From assembly GCA_963556495.2 (NCBI GenBank), contig OY747714.1, forward strand, positions 48,951,541 through 49,015,540: a stretch of DNA of 64,000 nucleotides. Reading direction: 5' to 3'. Below the pieces are notes generated by a model that was not told the origin of the DNA, ran no database searches, and saw only the letters and a program-made list of their open reading frames with translations. Made by a program: the position numbers and the translations under genes. Source of the stretch: Valencia hispanica. Taxonomy: Eukaryota; Chordata; Actinopteri; Cyprinodontiformes; Valenciidae. Below are positions 33,487 to 44,546 of this stretch, piece by piece (within the stretch, counting starts at the first letter, position 1; each line of letters begins with the position of its first letter).

Positions 33487-33977
33487 ATATTGATAACTTA
33501 ATAGTTATATATACTTACAGACGGTTGATTGATTAACTAATATAATATATATACTTATATATAATTGTATAGTTAATTATTTAATTAATGTTAAAGAAAG
33601 TACCGGTTTTTTCTCCGGGGTTTGCCTGGGAGCAAGTGGTTAATTAATTAAGTTAAATGATTATTTTCCGACAAGGGTTTTTTAGGCTTTTTTTCACTAA
33701 GCAAAATAAAGCAGATGGGGGAGACGTCCTTCATCGGAACCGAGCGCTCAGGCAGACAGTGGGGTCTGTAATCTAGCGACACTTCACCTCCAGACAGCCC
33801 AATATGTCGACAAAATAAACAAATTAATGGGCACAGGGGAGGAATTTGGATAATCTGAAAGAAAATCAAAAAGTTATGTTATTTATTTGTGGTTTATTCA
33901 TGTTTTTGTTTATTTCCTCTTGTTTGTTTCTTCCAGAACTGGGGAGTGTTTGAGCATTAAGATCATTCGTTCGATGG

Positions 33978-33980
<3 letters not shown>

Positions 33981-34070
<90 letters not shown>
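33981..34070. repeat. (CA)45 microsatellite
   Basis: A pure CA dinucleotide tract of 90 bases inside the LTR element. Its purity suggests recent expansion. Confidence 0.98.
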
Positions 34071-34073
<3 letters not shown>

Positions 34074-37000
34074 TGAGTTTCGCTGAGTTGTCCTATGTTT
34101 TTCTTGTGGCTGACGGGGGGGCCCTGCCTTCGGTCCAGGACCCACACAAACTGTGGAATGAGGGGTTTGGCAGCCATAACAAAGGTGGAGGCCTGAATGC
34201 GGGCTGACCAGTGGGCAGAGGGGAAAACTCTTGCTCAGGTGAGATGAGTTAATTTGGGGGCTGTGGTTTTTATCTCCTGCTACATGGCGAGCTGAGCTGG
34301 ATCGAGGGTGGGGGTCTTGGGCCTGCAGCCTGCAGATGACCCAGCGAAATTCAGGCAGGACAAAAACACTCAGCTCAAATGCAATTAAGAAATGCTTGCT
34401 GACTGATGTAGCTGTATTTTCTCTCTATGACACCTGCTTATGACACACACACACATACTCCCATAGGAAAGTAATTTTTTTTTTTTTTTTCTGCCAGAGG
34501 ACCCTTGGAGCGAAAGGGGTCTCGAATGAAGCAGGCCATAATTCCTGATTCTTTCTATGTTTTATGTTGATAAATTTTTTTTGGTTATATTGTTGTAATT
34601 TGTAAGGGAGAGTTGATGTGCAACTAAACTTAATTTATTTGTTCTAGAAGGATGGGGTAAAGCAGACGGCAAACCTGCTACGGCTCTGAAAAGGTGAAGA
34701 TTCGTCATCTGGTGAGTTTAGTCTAATCAGGGCTTAAAGACTGTGTTGCACATCTATTTTTTTAAGGGCAAGATAGTGAACTGATCATCTGTCTTCTGGG
34801 GTTTACCTGGTAAATGGACAAGAGTTTTCTTTTCCCTCCTAATGCTCTCTGTCAGGAGAGTCCACATTTAATATAATTAATTTTTTTTGGAAAGTTAATT
34901 GATGGAATTGTTATTACACCAAGTACAAGTTTCCTTAGCTATTGCAGCTTGTGTGCACTAACTGAGAAACAGGAGTTCCCACTTTACGACTAGAACAAAT
35001 AGCAAAGACTTAATTGGGGCATTTAGAGTAGGTTGTGAATTATACCCTGACTGACTTGATTTTGACTAAGCTGACTGAGAGTAAAGACATATGTTTTCCT
35101 TCCTTTCTGGGACAATTGGGGTTGATTTTTTTTCCTTGTATTTTGGGGTTTATGTTATAAGAAAGTAATAAATCATAGAACTATGAACATTAACTAAAGT
35201 AAATGACCTTTTTACAGTAACACTGCTTAGAATTGCCACAGCTGTGAAGGACAAAATTTTTATGAGCTTGCAAGGCGCTAATGTAAACACGGTCTTATTG
35301 ACGTCACAAATGGCAATAGTAGAGGAGAATTACACTTTGCTGCAAGCAGCAACAGTAAAACACAACATAGGCTACTTAGTTTTTTCAATAAATGGGGAAA
35401 AAGGTAAATATTAATCTTATCTGGGGAACATTCAAGCGTCGAAGCAGTTAGTGGGCCTTATTAAAAAATTTTCTTGGAAAATTACAGAATTGATCTCAAG
35501 TGGTGAAGTGTTCTGTGTCTCCTTCCAGGATAAGGGTCAAGAGGTCATGAGAGGTTTGATCCTAGAAATCTATCGGTTTTGTCACTCTGGTGGGTAAACA
35601 CAGGAAGTTATACAAGTGAGTCTTAATATAAGGCACCTGACTTTGTAATTAAAGGGATGTCGTGTAACTGTTTTAAGTAAATATATTTATATTCCTGAAA
35701 TGCTTTTTAAGGGCCATCAATTATAACAATACAGTGGTCCCGGGAGTTTGGAAGTTTAGCTTATGACAACCAATTATATTTCAGTTCAATCAGAATGCAA
35801 ATCAGGCTGGTTCTTATTCTTTTTTGCCTTTTTCTCCAGAATGGACTGACCACCTTGTCCACAGGGGAGGAGTAATGTTCGAGGTTCGACCCAAAAAGGT
35901 ATGGACAAGTGGCTTGGGATGTTACCTGTTCGTACCAGAGTTTGGGAGGTGCTTATATGTATACATTTTGGCTTATTTGGGGCTATGGTGAAGGGAATTC
36001 AAATTCTAACATTTTCTCTTAGACCTTACAAGGGAGGCTCAGAAGTGTGATCCCCTGTAGCTGCAAAAACACTCTGTGGACCCGTTTTCTTTAAAATAGT
36101 AATAAATAATAAAACTTAATAAGAACAAAAATGGTTGAATTTAATTGCTTGTTTTCCTAAATGAATGAGCATACTGAATTACTGCTGTTGGACACTATTT
36201 AGCTAGTTGTTTTACTTTTTTGTAGTAAAAGCAAATCCAACACAAAACGTAATTGTTAGTCAACAGTGACGTATCACTTTTCAAATTAAGAAAGCAAATA
36301 ATATATAATCACTTGGTGTTTTAGGGGTAAAAGTCAAAACCTGAACTATAGATTTAACATTTAGGTTTAGTTGTCGGTCAATTGGCTTTTACCACAGCCT
36401 AAATTATTTGAGGCCTGTTATGATACTTTTTCTGCGTAGCCTTTTTTATAACAGAAGATTTGAATATCCTTTTAATGCATTTTACAATACATGTTCTGTA
36501 AATGGCATTCTAAACTTTTGAAGTTGTTGTTCTGCTGCAATGTATATGGAAAGTGCGAATATTTAAAAATAATGTTTTGCAATAGATACGTTCTTAAATG
36601 CTTTCAGGATTTCCTTCTAACACAATAGGACCAGGACAGAAAATATGAAGGAGACTGACCACTACCAGTTTGTGTGTTTGTTACTTGTTTAAACATTAAT
36701 AAAAAACAATGGGTGATAAGCACTTAAATGGGTGTGCTGTACTCAGTGAGTTACAGCTGTTAGATTTGCACTAATCAATAAAAGACTGGGGGGGAAATAA
36801 TGCACAAAGGTAATATAAAATTTGAAGTATTGTAACGGATTAAAACTTGTTCGACCTAAACCTGTAACACTGTGTTCATGAATAAGGGGCAGTCGCATTT
36901 GGCCCGGGAACCTTAGCTTGAAAACGTTCTTTTAAGATTCTATGAGAAACGATGCAATTCAGCTATAATCTAGATGAACGTTAGTTTCAATGTTTAACTA

Positions 37001-37403
37001 ATACTTTTGATAAACGTAGCCTACTCAGCAGTAAATAGAAATAACACGGAAAATCCACGGTTAGAATCAGACATATATACATTGAAAACTAACTCAAGTT
37101 AATACAGATCGGAGTAGCAGTATTAAAGTATTTCAGTCTTTTGAGTATTAACTAAAATGTGGTAAAAATGATCTGAAATAAAGTCCGTTGCAGGTCTAAT
37201 GTGATTCTCTAATTGTTAATCAACTAATCAGCTACCTGAGCTACAAACATTTTTCTTACAACCGATGTGTCGTGATTCTCTGGTTATAAGCAATCAAAAT
37301 AGATCCCTACACAGATGAAGTGTTAATAGCGCTCCTAGACTGCGGCTGGAAGTCTAAAAATATGAACTTCAAATACTGTCTTGACGAAAAGTTAAAAAGA
37401 AAA

Positions 37404-37551
37404 TTATCTGTTTAGTGAATGCATCTAGGGTAAAATGACAAAGTTATTGTTCCAACTTGTGTTTAAGATAAAGATGTGTCAGGTCACCAGAGAGATAGAC
37501 CCCAATATTACTCTTCTTTACGGAAACCCTGAGATACTTTTTTCCATTACA
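37404..37551 (+). repeat. 3' LTR, truncated and internally deleted
   Basis: It retains TGTTTAGTGAATGCATCTAG, then GTGTCAGGTCACCAGAGAGA, then jumps to ACTCTTCTTTA, GGAAACCCTGAGATAC and the end CCATTACA. About 270 bases of U3-R and the first 40 or so bases of the LTR are absent compared with the 5' LTR, so the two LTRs can no longer recombine over most of their length. Confidence 0.82.
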
Positions 37552-38400
37552 GCTTACTGGTCACATGATAGTTACCGCTAAAATTAATCCGACAAGCTAG
37601 CAAGCTGGATAAAAACAAATGCCTCTCGATCGTTTCTTTGGAAAGGGGAAAAGGCCCAAGGCTCTCACTGATTCAGCATTGTGTTGAGTTAGGTTTTTCA
37701 TGCACTTTGTATTTGTTTTTGTGGTAAATCTTGAATTATTAAAGGTATATTTAAATGTTACTATGGCAACCAGAGAGCATTAGAGGGTGAGGGTATGTTA
37801 CTCGTGTTATGTCGTCAACTCGATGTTAGGATTTACGGCTATTGTTATGATTTTAAAAATACCCCGTTTTTATAATGTCCGTTACCATTTATCCACCACA
37901 CTTTAAAGGCCGGTCCGTGAAAATATTGTCTGATATTAAACCGATCCGTGGTGAAAAAAAAGGTTGGGGACCACTGATGTTGATGGATGGGAACTAGACG
38001 CAGATTGATCTTGAGGAGAATGATTTAATGATAACCAAGGCAGGCTACAATGGTAGCAGAGGCAAACACACAGGACTTACAGGGTCGAGGGTTTGGAGGG
38101 AAAAGATGTAGAATCCAATGGGATATGACAGAAGGAGGACAGCAAATGGAAGCAGGGAGCAAATGGAACATGTAAGACAACTGGGAAGTGGGAGCAAACT
38201 GGTAGGTAGAGGAGAAGTTAGAAAATAAAAAAGAAGAGACACAAGAAGGAAAAAGAACATAACTAACCTAAGAAAATTTAGGCACAAAGAAGGAAGAAAT
38301 AATACTCAAGAAATAAATAAAAATTGAAAAATAACTACAAGGGATTAACAAAACCCAGTACAATGAAACTAAAAGTACAAATGGCAAAGGATCATGACAG

Positions 38401-38445
38401 CATGTAGCTCAGAGAACAGACTAGAAAAGACTACTTTATAATTCC
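38401..38445 (+). mobile_element. L2-A fragment resumes after the nest
   Basis: CATG, then TAGCTCAGAGAACAGACT, corresponding to 3615-3640 of the first L2-A copy (WLPV-AQRIDF). Similarity fades within about 40 bases. Confidence 0.55.
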
Positions 38446-39823
38446 TTGCAATAGAGACGTGAGCTGCTTTGCTTGATGCCCGGTTCTCACTGCGTTTTTC
38501 GACCGTCTCAAAGGACTGCTTCATGCCACACTGTGAGCTCCACTGAGCTCTAGAGGTGTGTCACACTGAACAGCCCAATATTTCAGTGGGTCATATGGTG
38601 CATTGTATTTGTACTCAGAACTCAGAAACTGACTTCAGAGTGGGAAAAAAAATCAAACGGATAACCCCCGAAGTTGGATTTCCCGCTCGGAAAGTACGAG
38701 ATTTTTTTTTGCTCCAACATTTGGTTTCAAAATGGCCGGTCAGCTTGTCACCAGCGTAAGTTGTGTTGTAAACCTGCTTATTTTACACTGCACACTTGTA
38801 AAAGTGCGTTTAAAATCAATGTTACTTGTAGTGCATGCAACTCCTCATTGAACAAACTGAAAGTGACATTTGCATCTGGAATGTAAAGCGTACAACACCA
38901 CAATATTTGTACGATATACTACAAACAATTGCTGCTGTCTTGGGCGTTGCCATGTTGAAATGCCGACTTCTCCGACTTTAACTGGAATGATCACAACTTG
39001 GGTGTTACCAGTTCCGACTTCTGAGGTAAATGGAACGCACCAATACTGCCCGACATCTCGCTCAAGCAGGACACACCAAAAGCCAACGTTACAAAAGCAT
39101 TGACTGTCACAAGCAGATCAGCACTGAATAAGCTGTCGGGGAGCACACTGCACAGCCACAGGCTTGCGAATCACATGCTTGAAATGAAACTGAAAATAAA
39201 TATTGGCACTGAAAATAAAAATTGGCATTGAAAAATATTTTTGTAACTGAAAATATAAATTTTTAATCTGAAATAAATCTATTGAAAATGTCGGTATTGA
39301 CACTGAAAAAAATAAAGTTTTTTTTTTTTCTATGAAACTCATGTATATGCATTGAAACAAATAACTCGCAATCAAGTTTTCACAGTTTCATTTTTTATTA
39401 CAATGCCAATACTTTTTTCAATTCATTTTTTTCCCAGCTTCATTCAGGTGATATTGTTTTGACGCTTGTGTATGATGTCAGCCATACTGGCAGAGCCATT
39501 AGCAATGCTGGATTCAAATTGAAGTGCGATGTAGAGTTTTAACTTGAAGAGGGCGCCACACTGACAGTTTTTGGTAGAAAATTATTTTTTTAAATAAAAT
39601 GTACTAAAATACCTAAAATAATTACCAGACATGTAGACAGCAAAAAGATGCACACTAAGTTCATTTGAGCGGTAGAACACCTAGAGTCAACCAGTCCCTC
39701 CTCCTAACGCCTTATGAGACCTGATTAAACTACATCTGAAGTTACTATTTATTTTTATTTCCAGTTTCCTCATTTAATCATTTTGTCTTTTCTTGAGTTT
39801 AAAGTGTGCTAATGTTTACTGAC
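38446..39823. other. Unassigned; low-complexity CTGAAAATAAA block at 39178-39320
   Basis: Most of this shows nothing recognisable. Between about 39178 and 39320 a degenerate unit of the form CTGAAAATAAA(AT) repeats about ten times; similar CTGAAA units occur at 46545-46700 and 47440-47600. If the signal-peptide exons upstream are real, this is intron. Confidence 0.5.
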
Positions 39824-39859
39824 CTTGGTGAGTTGAGCAGTAGAACAGTGAGGTCAGAG
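39824..39859 (-). CDS. Candidate second signal-peptide exon (36 bp) of an Ig-superfamily receptor
   Basis: On the minus strand a polypyrimidine tract with acceptor (CTGTCTTCTCTCCTCAG) precedes 36 coding bases and a donor (CACCAAG/GTCAGTAA). Joined to the exon at 40072-40105 it reads on in frame as ALTSLFYCSTHQ, completing a hydrophobic signal peptide with a plausible cleavage region. A short second signal exon is typical of Fc-receptor-family genes (21 bp in mammals, often longer in fish). No Ig exon follows within the next 15 kb. Confidence 0.5.
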
Positions 39860-40071
39860 CTGAGGAGAGAAGACAGTCAGGTTATAGTTTTAAGGTTTTA
39901 GATTCAGTAAATCATCAAAACCTGAGGATCTGTCTAGTTCTTCACAACATTTAGTCAACTTTCACAAACGACTTCCTGTTCCCTAGAAATCAAAGACGGT
40001 CACAGATCTGTTTATTACAGCTGTTTGTTATTATAAAACGGTGATTCCAACCTAATAAACATTTTTCTTAC

Positions 40072-40105
40072 CCAGCAGAAACAGTAAAGATGTTTCCATC
40101 GTCAT
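40072..40105 (-). CDS. Candidate first coding exon: start of a signal peptide
   Basis: The minus strand has GTCAAG before ATGACGATGG (A at -3), giving MTMETSLLFLL and a CTGCTGG/GTAAGAA donor. The exon ends in phase 1 and splices in frame to 39859-39824. A charged/polar start, a Leu/Phe-rich core and two exons for the signal peptide suggest an IgSF receptor. The same strand and phase as the Ig exons at 14872-15460 allow, but do not prove, one gene with a very long intron. Confidence 0.5.
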
Positions 40106-43100
40106 CTTGACACTAATCTATAACGCCTGCTATGAAATGGTTTCTACTGAAATGAATCTTCAGCACTGTTCTGTGAAAGCCAGTATTGTGGTTTCCGCTA
40201 TGCTGAAAGGTTTGCAAACACCATATATGTCTACCTTCACATTTGGCAAATGAAGCAGAGATTTCAAAATAAAAGTATCCATAAACTAAAAATAAAAGGT
40301 TTATCCTTGCTTGGTAAAATACATCAACTGAATAGAATACAATCGATTGATTTGTGTTGGCCCTGTGACATACAGGTCAGCTGGACATAGTGTAGCCACC
40401 ATCTAACATACAGACTGAAGGTTGCAAAGCTAGATTCTTACTTTGTTGTCCTGACATGTATGTGAGAGTTGGTTAGCTGGGAGGAAGTGATGCTGTTTTG
40501 CTTCTGCAGGTCTCTGCAGTTTTATCTGCTTTCACCACAAAGGCTGCGGTTGGAAAACCTGCTACCCTGACCTGCTTCTGCTGTCAACTATGTGCATGCA
40601 CATTTTGATTTTGCTGCTCAGTGTTTTGTTTCATTGCTTGCCAGTGAGTTCCTCAGTGTGGGCTACATCACCTTGTAAAAAAACTTTTTTTATCCCGCTG
40701 TGTGAGGTTAACAAGGGTGTGTCTGTGTGTCCACCCTAATGCTAAGTCAACCCATTAAATCTATTAATCTTCACTTGTCTCTTCTTTCTTCTAAACCAAG
40801 AAGGAACAGAGGAAATGCTTCCTCAGACTCTTACTCAATTTACTCTGAGACTGAAAAACATCAAGAATCAGTGATACATCAGCTGTTGTCTCAACCCATA
40901 TCAGATATGAACTGATCTGTAGAGACCAATAACATCAACTTTTATGAACATGGAGGAAAAGCAGCTTCTGACGGATGCTCAGCTGCTATAGGTCTGTCTG
41001 GGTAATGAACAGCAGGTGGCGCTGTTACATTGTCTGTCTCTCAATTAGAAAACAAGAAGTCAAACTACACCTTCACTTGGTAAGTTCCCTGAATTTATCT
41101 TAGATCTCGCTTTCTGACAGTATGATATGTTTGTAAAGTCATGATTTAAGGAAAGTACTTAGAACTGTGGTTTAAATGATGTCCTAAAGCTTCCTCTTCC
41201 TATTACCTGCCTCTATCACTACATGTGGGTGTGGCTTCCAAGGGTGGAGAAGTGAACCTCAGTTCCATTCCTAATGAATTACATTGATAAATGGAAATAT
41301 AGAGAAGTTGACTTTAATATTTTTAAAGTTGTTAAGTAGAAACCAGAACCCAGCCTTTCGCCCAGTGACCCCCCCCCCCCCCCGAACAGCCTTGCATAGG
41401 ATGGACGGGTACAGATGATGGATGGATGAAAGTAGAAACCAGATAGACCTCAACACATTTGTACTTGAAATCAGTAGGAGTTCTGTGATATTTGGTCCTT
41501 CTGCAGTAGATGGCATTCTCACAAATATTAACCGGAATAAAATAACCTCCGCAGAGCCGGAGAAATGGTCTTTACTTCAGTTACCATATAGGCAAACACA
41601 TTTCCTGTCGATCTGTGCGTTTACATGCAGTAAGAGAAAACCAAATTACTGCTTTAGTCTGACTGAATTCAAACTTTTGAAATGCACTTACAAAATGTAT
41701 TGGGCTGCAACGTTGTCGTCCATTTATTCGCTCATTGTGCTCATCCTGCTTTTACTCCATCGGGGAATGGCCGTTATCTAATTGATGAAATGGGGAACAC
41801 AGAATTCCCATGGCCTCTGATCCTGCTAATTAATTTGGAAAGTTTAGAGCTTCTATTTCGTTAGATTCCCCAGTCCAATTAACTTAAACAATTTATTACT
41901 CTTACATTATTTACATTGTACCCGTCTTCATAATTTTCATCATTAATATTCCCCATTTCTCATTCTCAGTATTATTGTTTCATCATTAACAATTCAACAC
42001 TTTAAACTTTCTACCATTCAAGAGAGTTATTTGTTCTAACTTCTGTATGAATTAAGTTAAATTTATGGTTTGTTTATTTTGTTACCCTTGTATTAAAGTT
42101 AACGTTCAGTTTCTTCTTTTGTCAGTTAATTGTATTCCTTGTGTCAGTCTGATTAGCCAGTATTTAAGTAATTTTTGTTCTTTGTTAGGTTTTGTTATTG
42201 TAAGAAAATATATTCTTTCCATATGGATGAGGCCGGAGTCTGCATCGGTGTTGCTCATATTTTATTACAGCCAGTCTTGTACATGAGCCCATCTGGGCCA
42301 ACGCTAGAACTCTCTCATACCCAGATCATGTCTGCTTCTCTGCCAGCAGCTTCTGCCTTCAGTCCCTAATCAATTAATTGATCTGCAGCAGAGAAACTGA
42401 GTCAAGTTTTTAACTTGGTGCTAACTCCTTTATTTTAGGAAAACATGAAAGAGAAACTCTTCCTTCACTGTAACCTGAAACCACCTCCAGGTTGGAGGAG
42501 GAGACATTTTTCTCTCTGTAGGGCTCCTCCATCTTGTCTGATACAGACCTGTATGGTGTCTTACAGTGGCGGTCCTAGACCATTTGGTACTTTAGGCGAT
42601 CTTGACTGATAGCGCCCCTTGCCCAAGAAAAAGTTAGTTATGTCCAAAGAATTGCACATTTATTTAGATAATGATAGTATAACAACAATATAACAGCTGC
42701 TCTTTTTTCTGTGCTTTCGGAACTGCACCCTGGATGGCTTTTGCCGTTTCATTTTCAGTAAGCCGTCGACATACAGCCAACCGACAGACCGCTTGTCATC
42801 GTGTGCGCCCCGTGCAAGCATGTTGTGACCCTGACTTATGACAGCTAAAGGTCATGTCAGAATTGTCATTTATTTTTATTTAAGTTTTGTGCCGGTACAC
42901 AGAGTGGAGTACGTTCTATTTATAGGGCATACCCCTCAAACATATATTTAAAGCAACCCAGAAGGGAAGCAGCAACGCCCCCTTGGGAATTTCACCTAAA
43001 GAAATAATAACTGTACCAATAAAGTACACACAGGTAAAATCCACTGATTGGATGTAGGAGATGAGGTTGCACAATTTAAAAATATTTATTAAATCTTTTA

Positions 43101-43970
43101 GAAACAAGTTAAAATACAGTGCTTTATTATATTTCGCCGACAGGTAGAAAACAGGAAAAAAGTACAAATTAAAGAATGGGCAGGACTGAGACTTACCAAG
43201 AGTGGAAGGCGAGTCCACACGGGGATAAAACAACAAAAAAAGAAGAAAGTCACCCCAAGCACTAGTGGCATTCACTCTGATGTGATAAAACCCAGCACCA
43301 GCATGCACACAGCAAAACTCCAGAAGGACCACCTCTCCACCTCCTGGTCCCACCCTGAACACAAAAGAAAGGAGGGTTTAATAAAACTGGCAACAACAAT
43401 AAATTCTAATAATAATAATAAAAGTTGTCCTCCGTGATCTTGCACGCCAACTGTGGATCATCCAGCGCACTCCCTTTACTGTCAATTATGCCCTTTTGTT
43501 CTTCCTGCTCGCTTTCTGTTTGAGCTCTTGTTGTTTTTCTGAGCCAGGAACAAGTCATAGGTTTAAGACTTGACAAGTCAATCATCGATCGTGGCCTTAA
43601 AACCTTTGATCACCGTTTTTTTCTTTTCCACTTGCTCCACAGTACTTATGTAGAGAGCCTGGCAACAGTGATGTTCACATCAATTAAGAGGAAAATAAAT
43701 ACAACAAAAAATGTGAAAACAGTACAGCCAACAATACATAATGCTTGTGTGTACCATTACCATCATAACAAACTATGAGAGGAAAAAGCGATGAGTGGTT
43801 TCAGCTGTTATAGACAAGTTTACGAGCCTTTTCCGCTTTTCTTCCTGAACTCCTCCCACATATGCAATCCACTTCTGCTCTGGCGGGCAGAGTTTGTTTT
43901 GCTAGCTAGCTCCGTAGTGCCGACAAAGCACTGATATCGCGGTTACATAAAGGAGTTAACAATTACAACA
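40106..43970. other. Mostly unassigned; scattered repeat ends
   Basis: I see a SINE/Expander-like 3' end at about 41350-41433 (C-run, GGATGGACGGGTACAG, GGATGGATGA). A hAT-like single terminus CAGTGGCGGTCCTAGACC lies near 42565 without a partner. A possible Ig-like plus-strand exon fragment is at 40510-40590. The rest, including low-coding frames of 60-148 codons, has no recognisable motif. Confidence 0.4.
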
Positions 43971-44145
43971 TGAAGAAAAGTGGTTCGGGAACAACGTGTG
44001 CGGTAGTTGGTTGCAAACACTTGAGAAAGCACCTGAACGAGTGGTTAGAGAGTGTTACGACCACAATGCAGTCAGATATAATTTTCATCTCTCTCACATG
44101 AATTTGAAGGTTTGCTTTGAAAAACCACCATAATAAATCAAACTG
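43971..44145 (+). pseudogene. THAP-domain N-terminus, degenerate
   Basis: ATG 43971 opens MKKSGSGTTCAVVGCKH, then RKHLNEWLES. The CAVVGC and LNEWLES pattern is that of THAP domains found in fish transposon proteins. After LES the frame shifts to read ECYDHNA and later VCFEKPP, which resembles the end of a THAP finger. The normal metal-binding His is not clear. It is a dead copy, possibly the partner of the SWIM-type fragment on the opposite strand. Confidence 0.55.
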
Positions 44146-44546
44146 AACTAAAGAATATTTTATTTATATTTGCAGAAAAATATTACTATTAATTATTGTT
44201 GGAAATGTGTGCTAGCAAATATGATTTTTTAAAAAGATGTAGGAATTTATTCTCCAGTAAATCACTGAGTCTTTATCAATTATTATTACATTATTATCGC
44301 CATTATAAAATACAGCATTTTTTAAAGTTAATATAGTTTATTGTAAAATAAACTATATTAAATTTTCTGCAATTCGTCTGTGGAACTACACTTACGTTTC
44401 AGCATTTTAGTGTCACATTACAACGCATGCAGTGCAGCGCAGTTCCTCGTTTGCTTTGTTTTTATAAGGTCTTTCACCTAGGCTATGATGTATTTCGGAT
44501 ACCAACAATAAAAAGACATTGGCCTAGGCTACAATGGTTAAATAAT
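44146..44546. other. Unassigned spacer between two transposon-type fragments
   Basis: AT-rich, no motif. It includes the expected 5' splice site of the next entry near 44549 on the minus strand. Confidence 0.4.

Larger units (their letters stand above)
32849..37551 (+). mobile_element. LTR retroelement with non-coding interior (retrovirus-like structure, LARD-like)
   Basis: A 4.7-kb element is flanked by the 4-bp direct repeat GCTT (32845-32848 and 37552-37555). It has a 5' LTR, a tRNA-Lys-like primer-binding site two bases after the LTR, a leader with a splice-donor-like GTAAGA, a (CA)45 tract and a short, decayed 3' LTR. In 4.1 kb of interior I find no gag, protease, RT, RNase H, integrase or envelope motif and no long frame. 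It is either a large non-autonomous derivative or an element whose coding part was replaced. It inserted inside the hAT element. Confidence 0.82.
32703..37976. mobile_element. hAT element (about 570 bp of its own) hosting an LTR element
   Basis: Termini are CAGGGGTCTCCAATCCCCC and, reverse-complemented, CAGTGGTCCCCAACC. The flanking 8-mers are ATGTAGAT (32695-32702) and ATGTTGAT (37977-37984), seven of eight identical, as expected of an aged hAT duplication. Own sequence is 32703-32848 plus 37556-37976; the rest is an LTR element. A 22-codon frame at 37619 (MPLDRFFGKGKRPK...) resembles the start of hAT transposases that carry an RFF/L-type N-terminus, so this may be a deletion derivative. The same right end occurs alone at 4124-4211. 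Confidence 0.88.
32688..38400. mobile_element. TG...CA-ended repeat (about 430 bp without its insertions), unclassified
   Basis: The left terminus TGTCATGATG (32688) and right terminus ATCATGACA (to 38399) are inverted matches. The short left arm (32688-32702) and the right arm (37985-38400) are separated by a hAT insertion. The element splits the L2-A coding block cleanly between CTCCCTG and TAGCTCAG. CCTG and CATG flank it, a possible 4-bp duplication with one mismatch. It may be a solo LTR or a short DNA element; there is no coding capacity. Confidence 0.55.

Noticed and set aside
33866..34207. Open frames of about 100 codons with long Thr-His or Cys-Val runs
   Set aside because: They are translations of the (CA)45 microsatellite and have no coding meaning.
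39118..39375. 85-codon minus-strand frame rich in Phe, Ile and Tyr
   Set aside because: It is the translation of a degenerate CTGAAAATAAA repeat.
42565..43000. Complete DNA transposon beginning CAGTGGCGGTCCTAGACC
   Set aside because: No inverted partner or target duplication was found, so only a possible terminus is noted.
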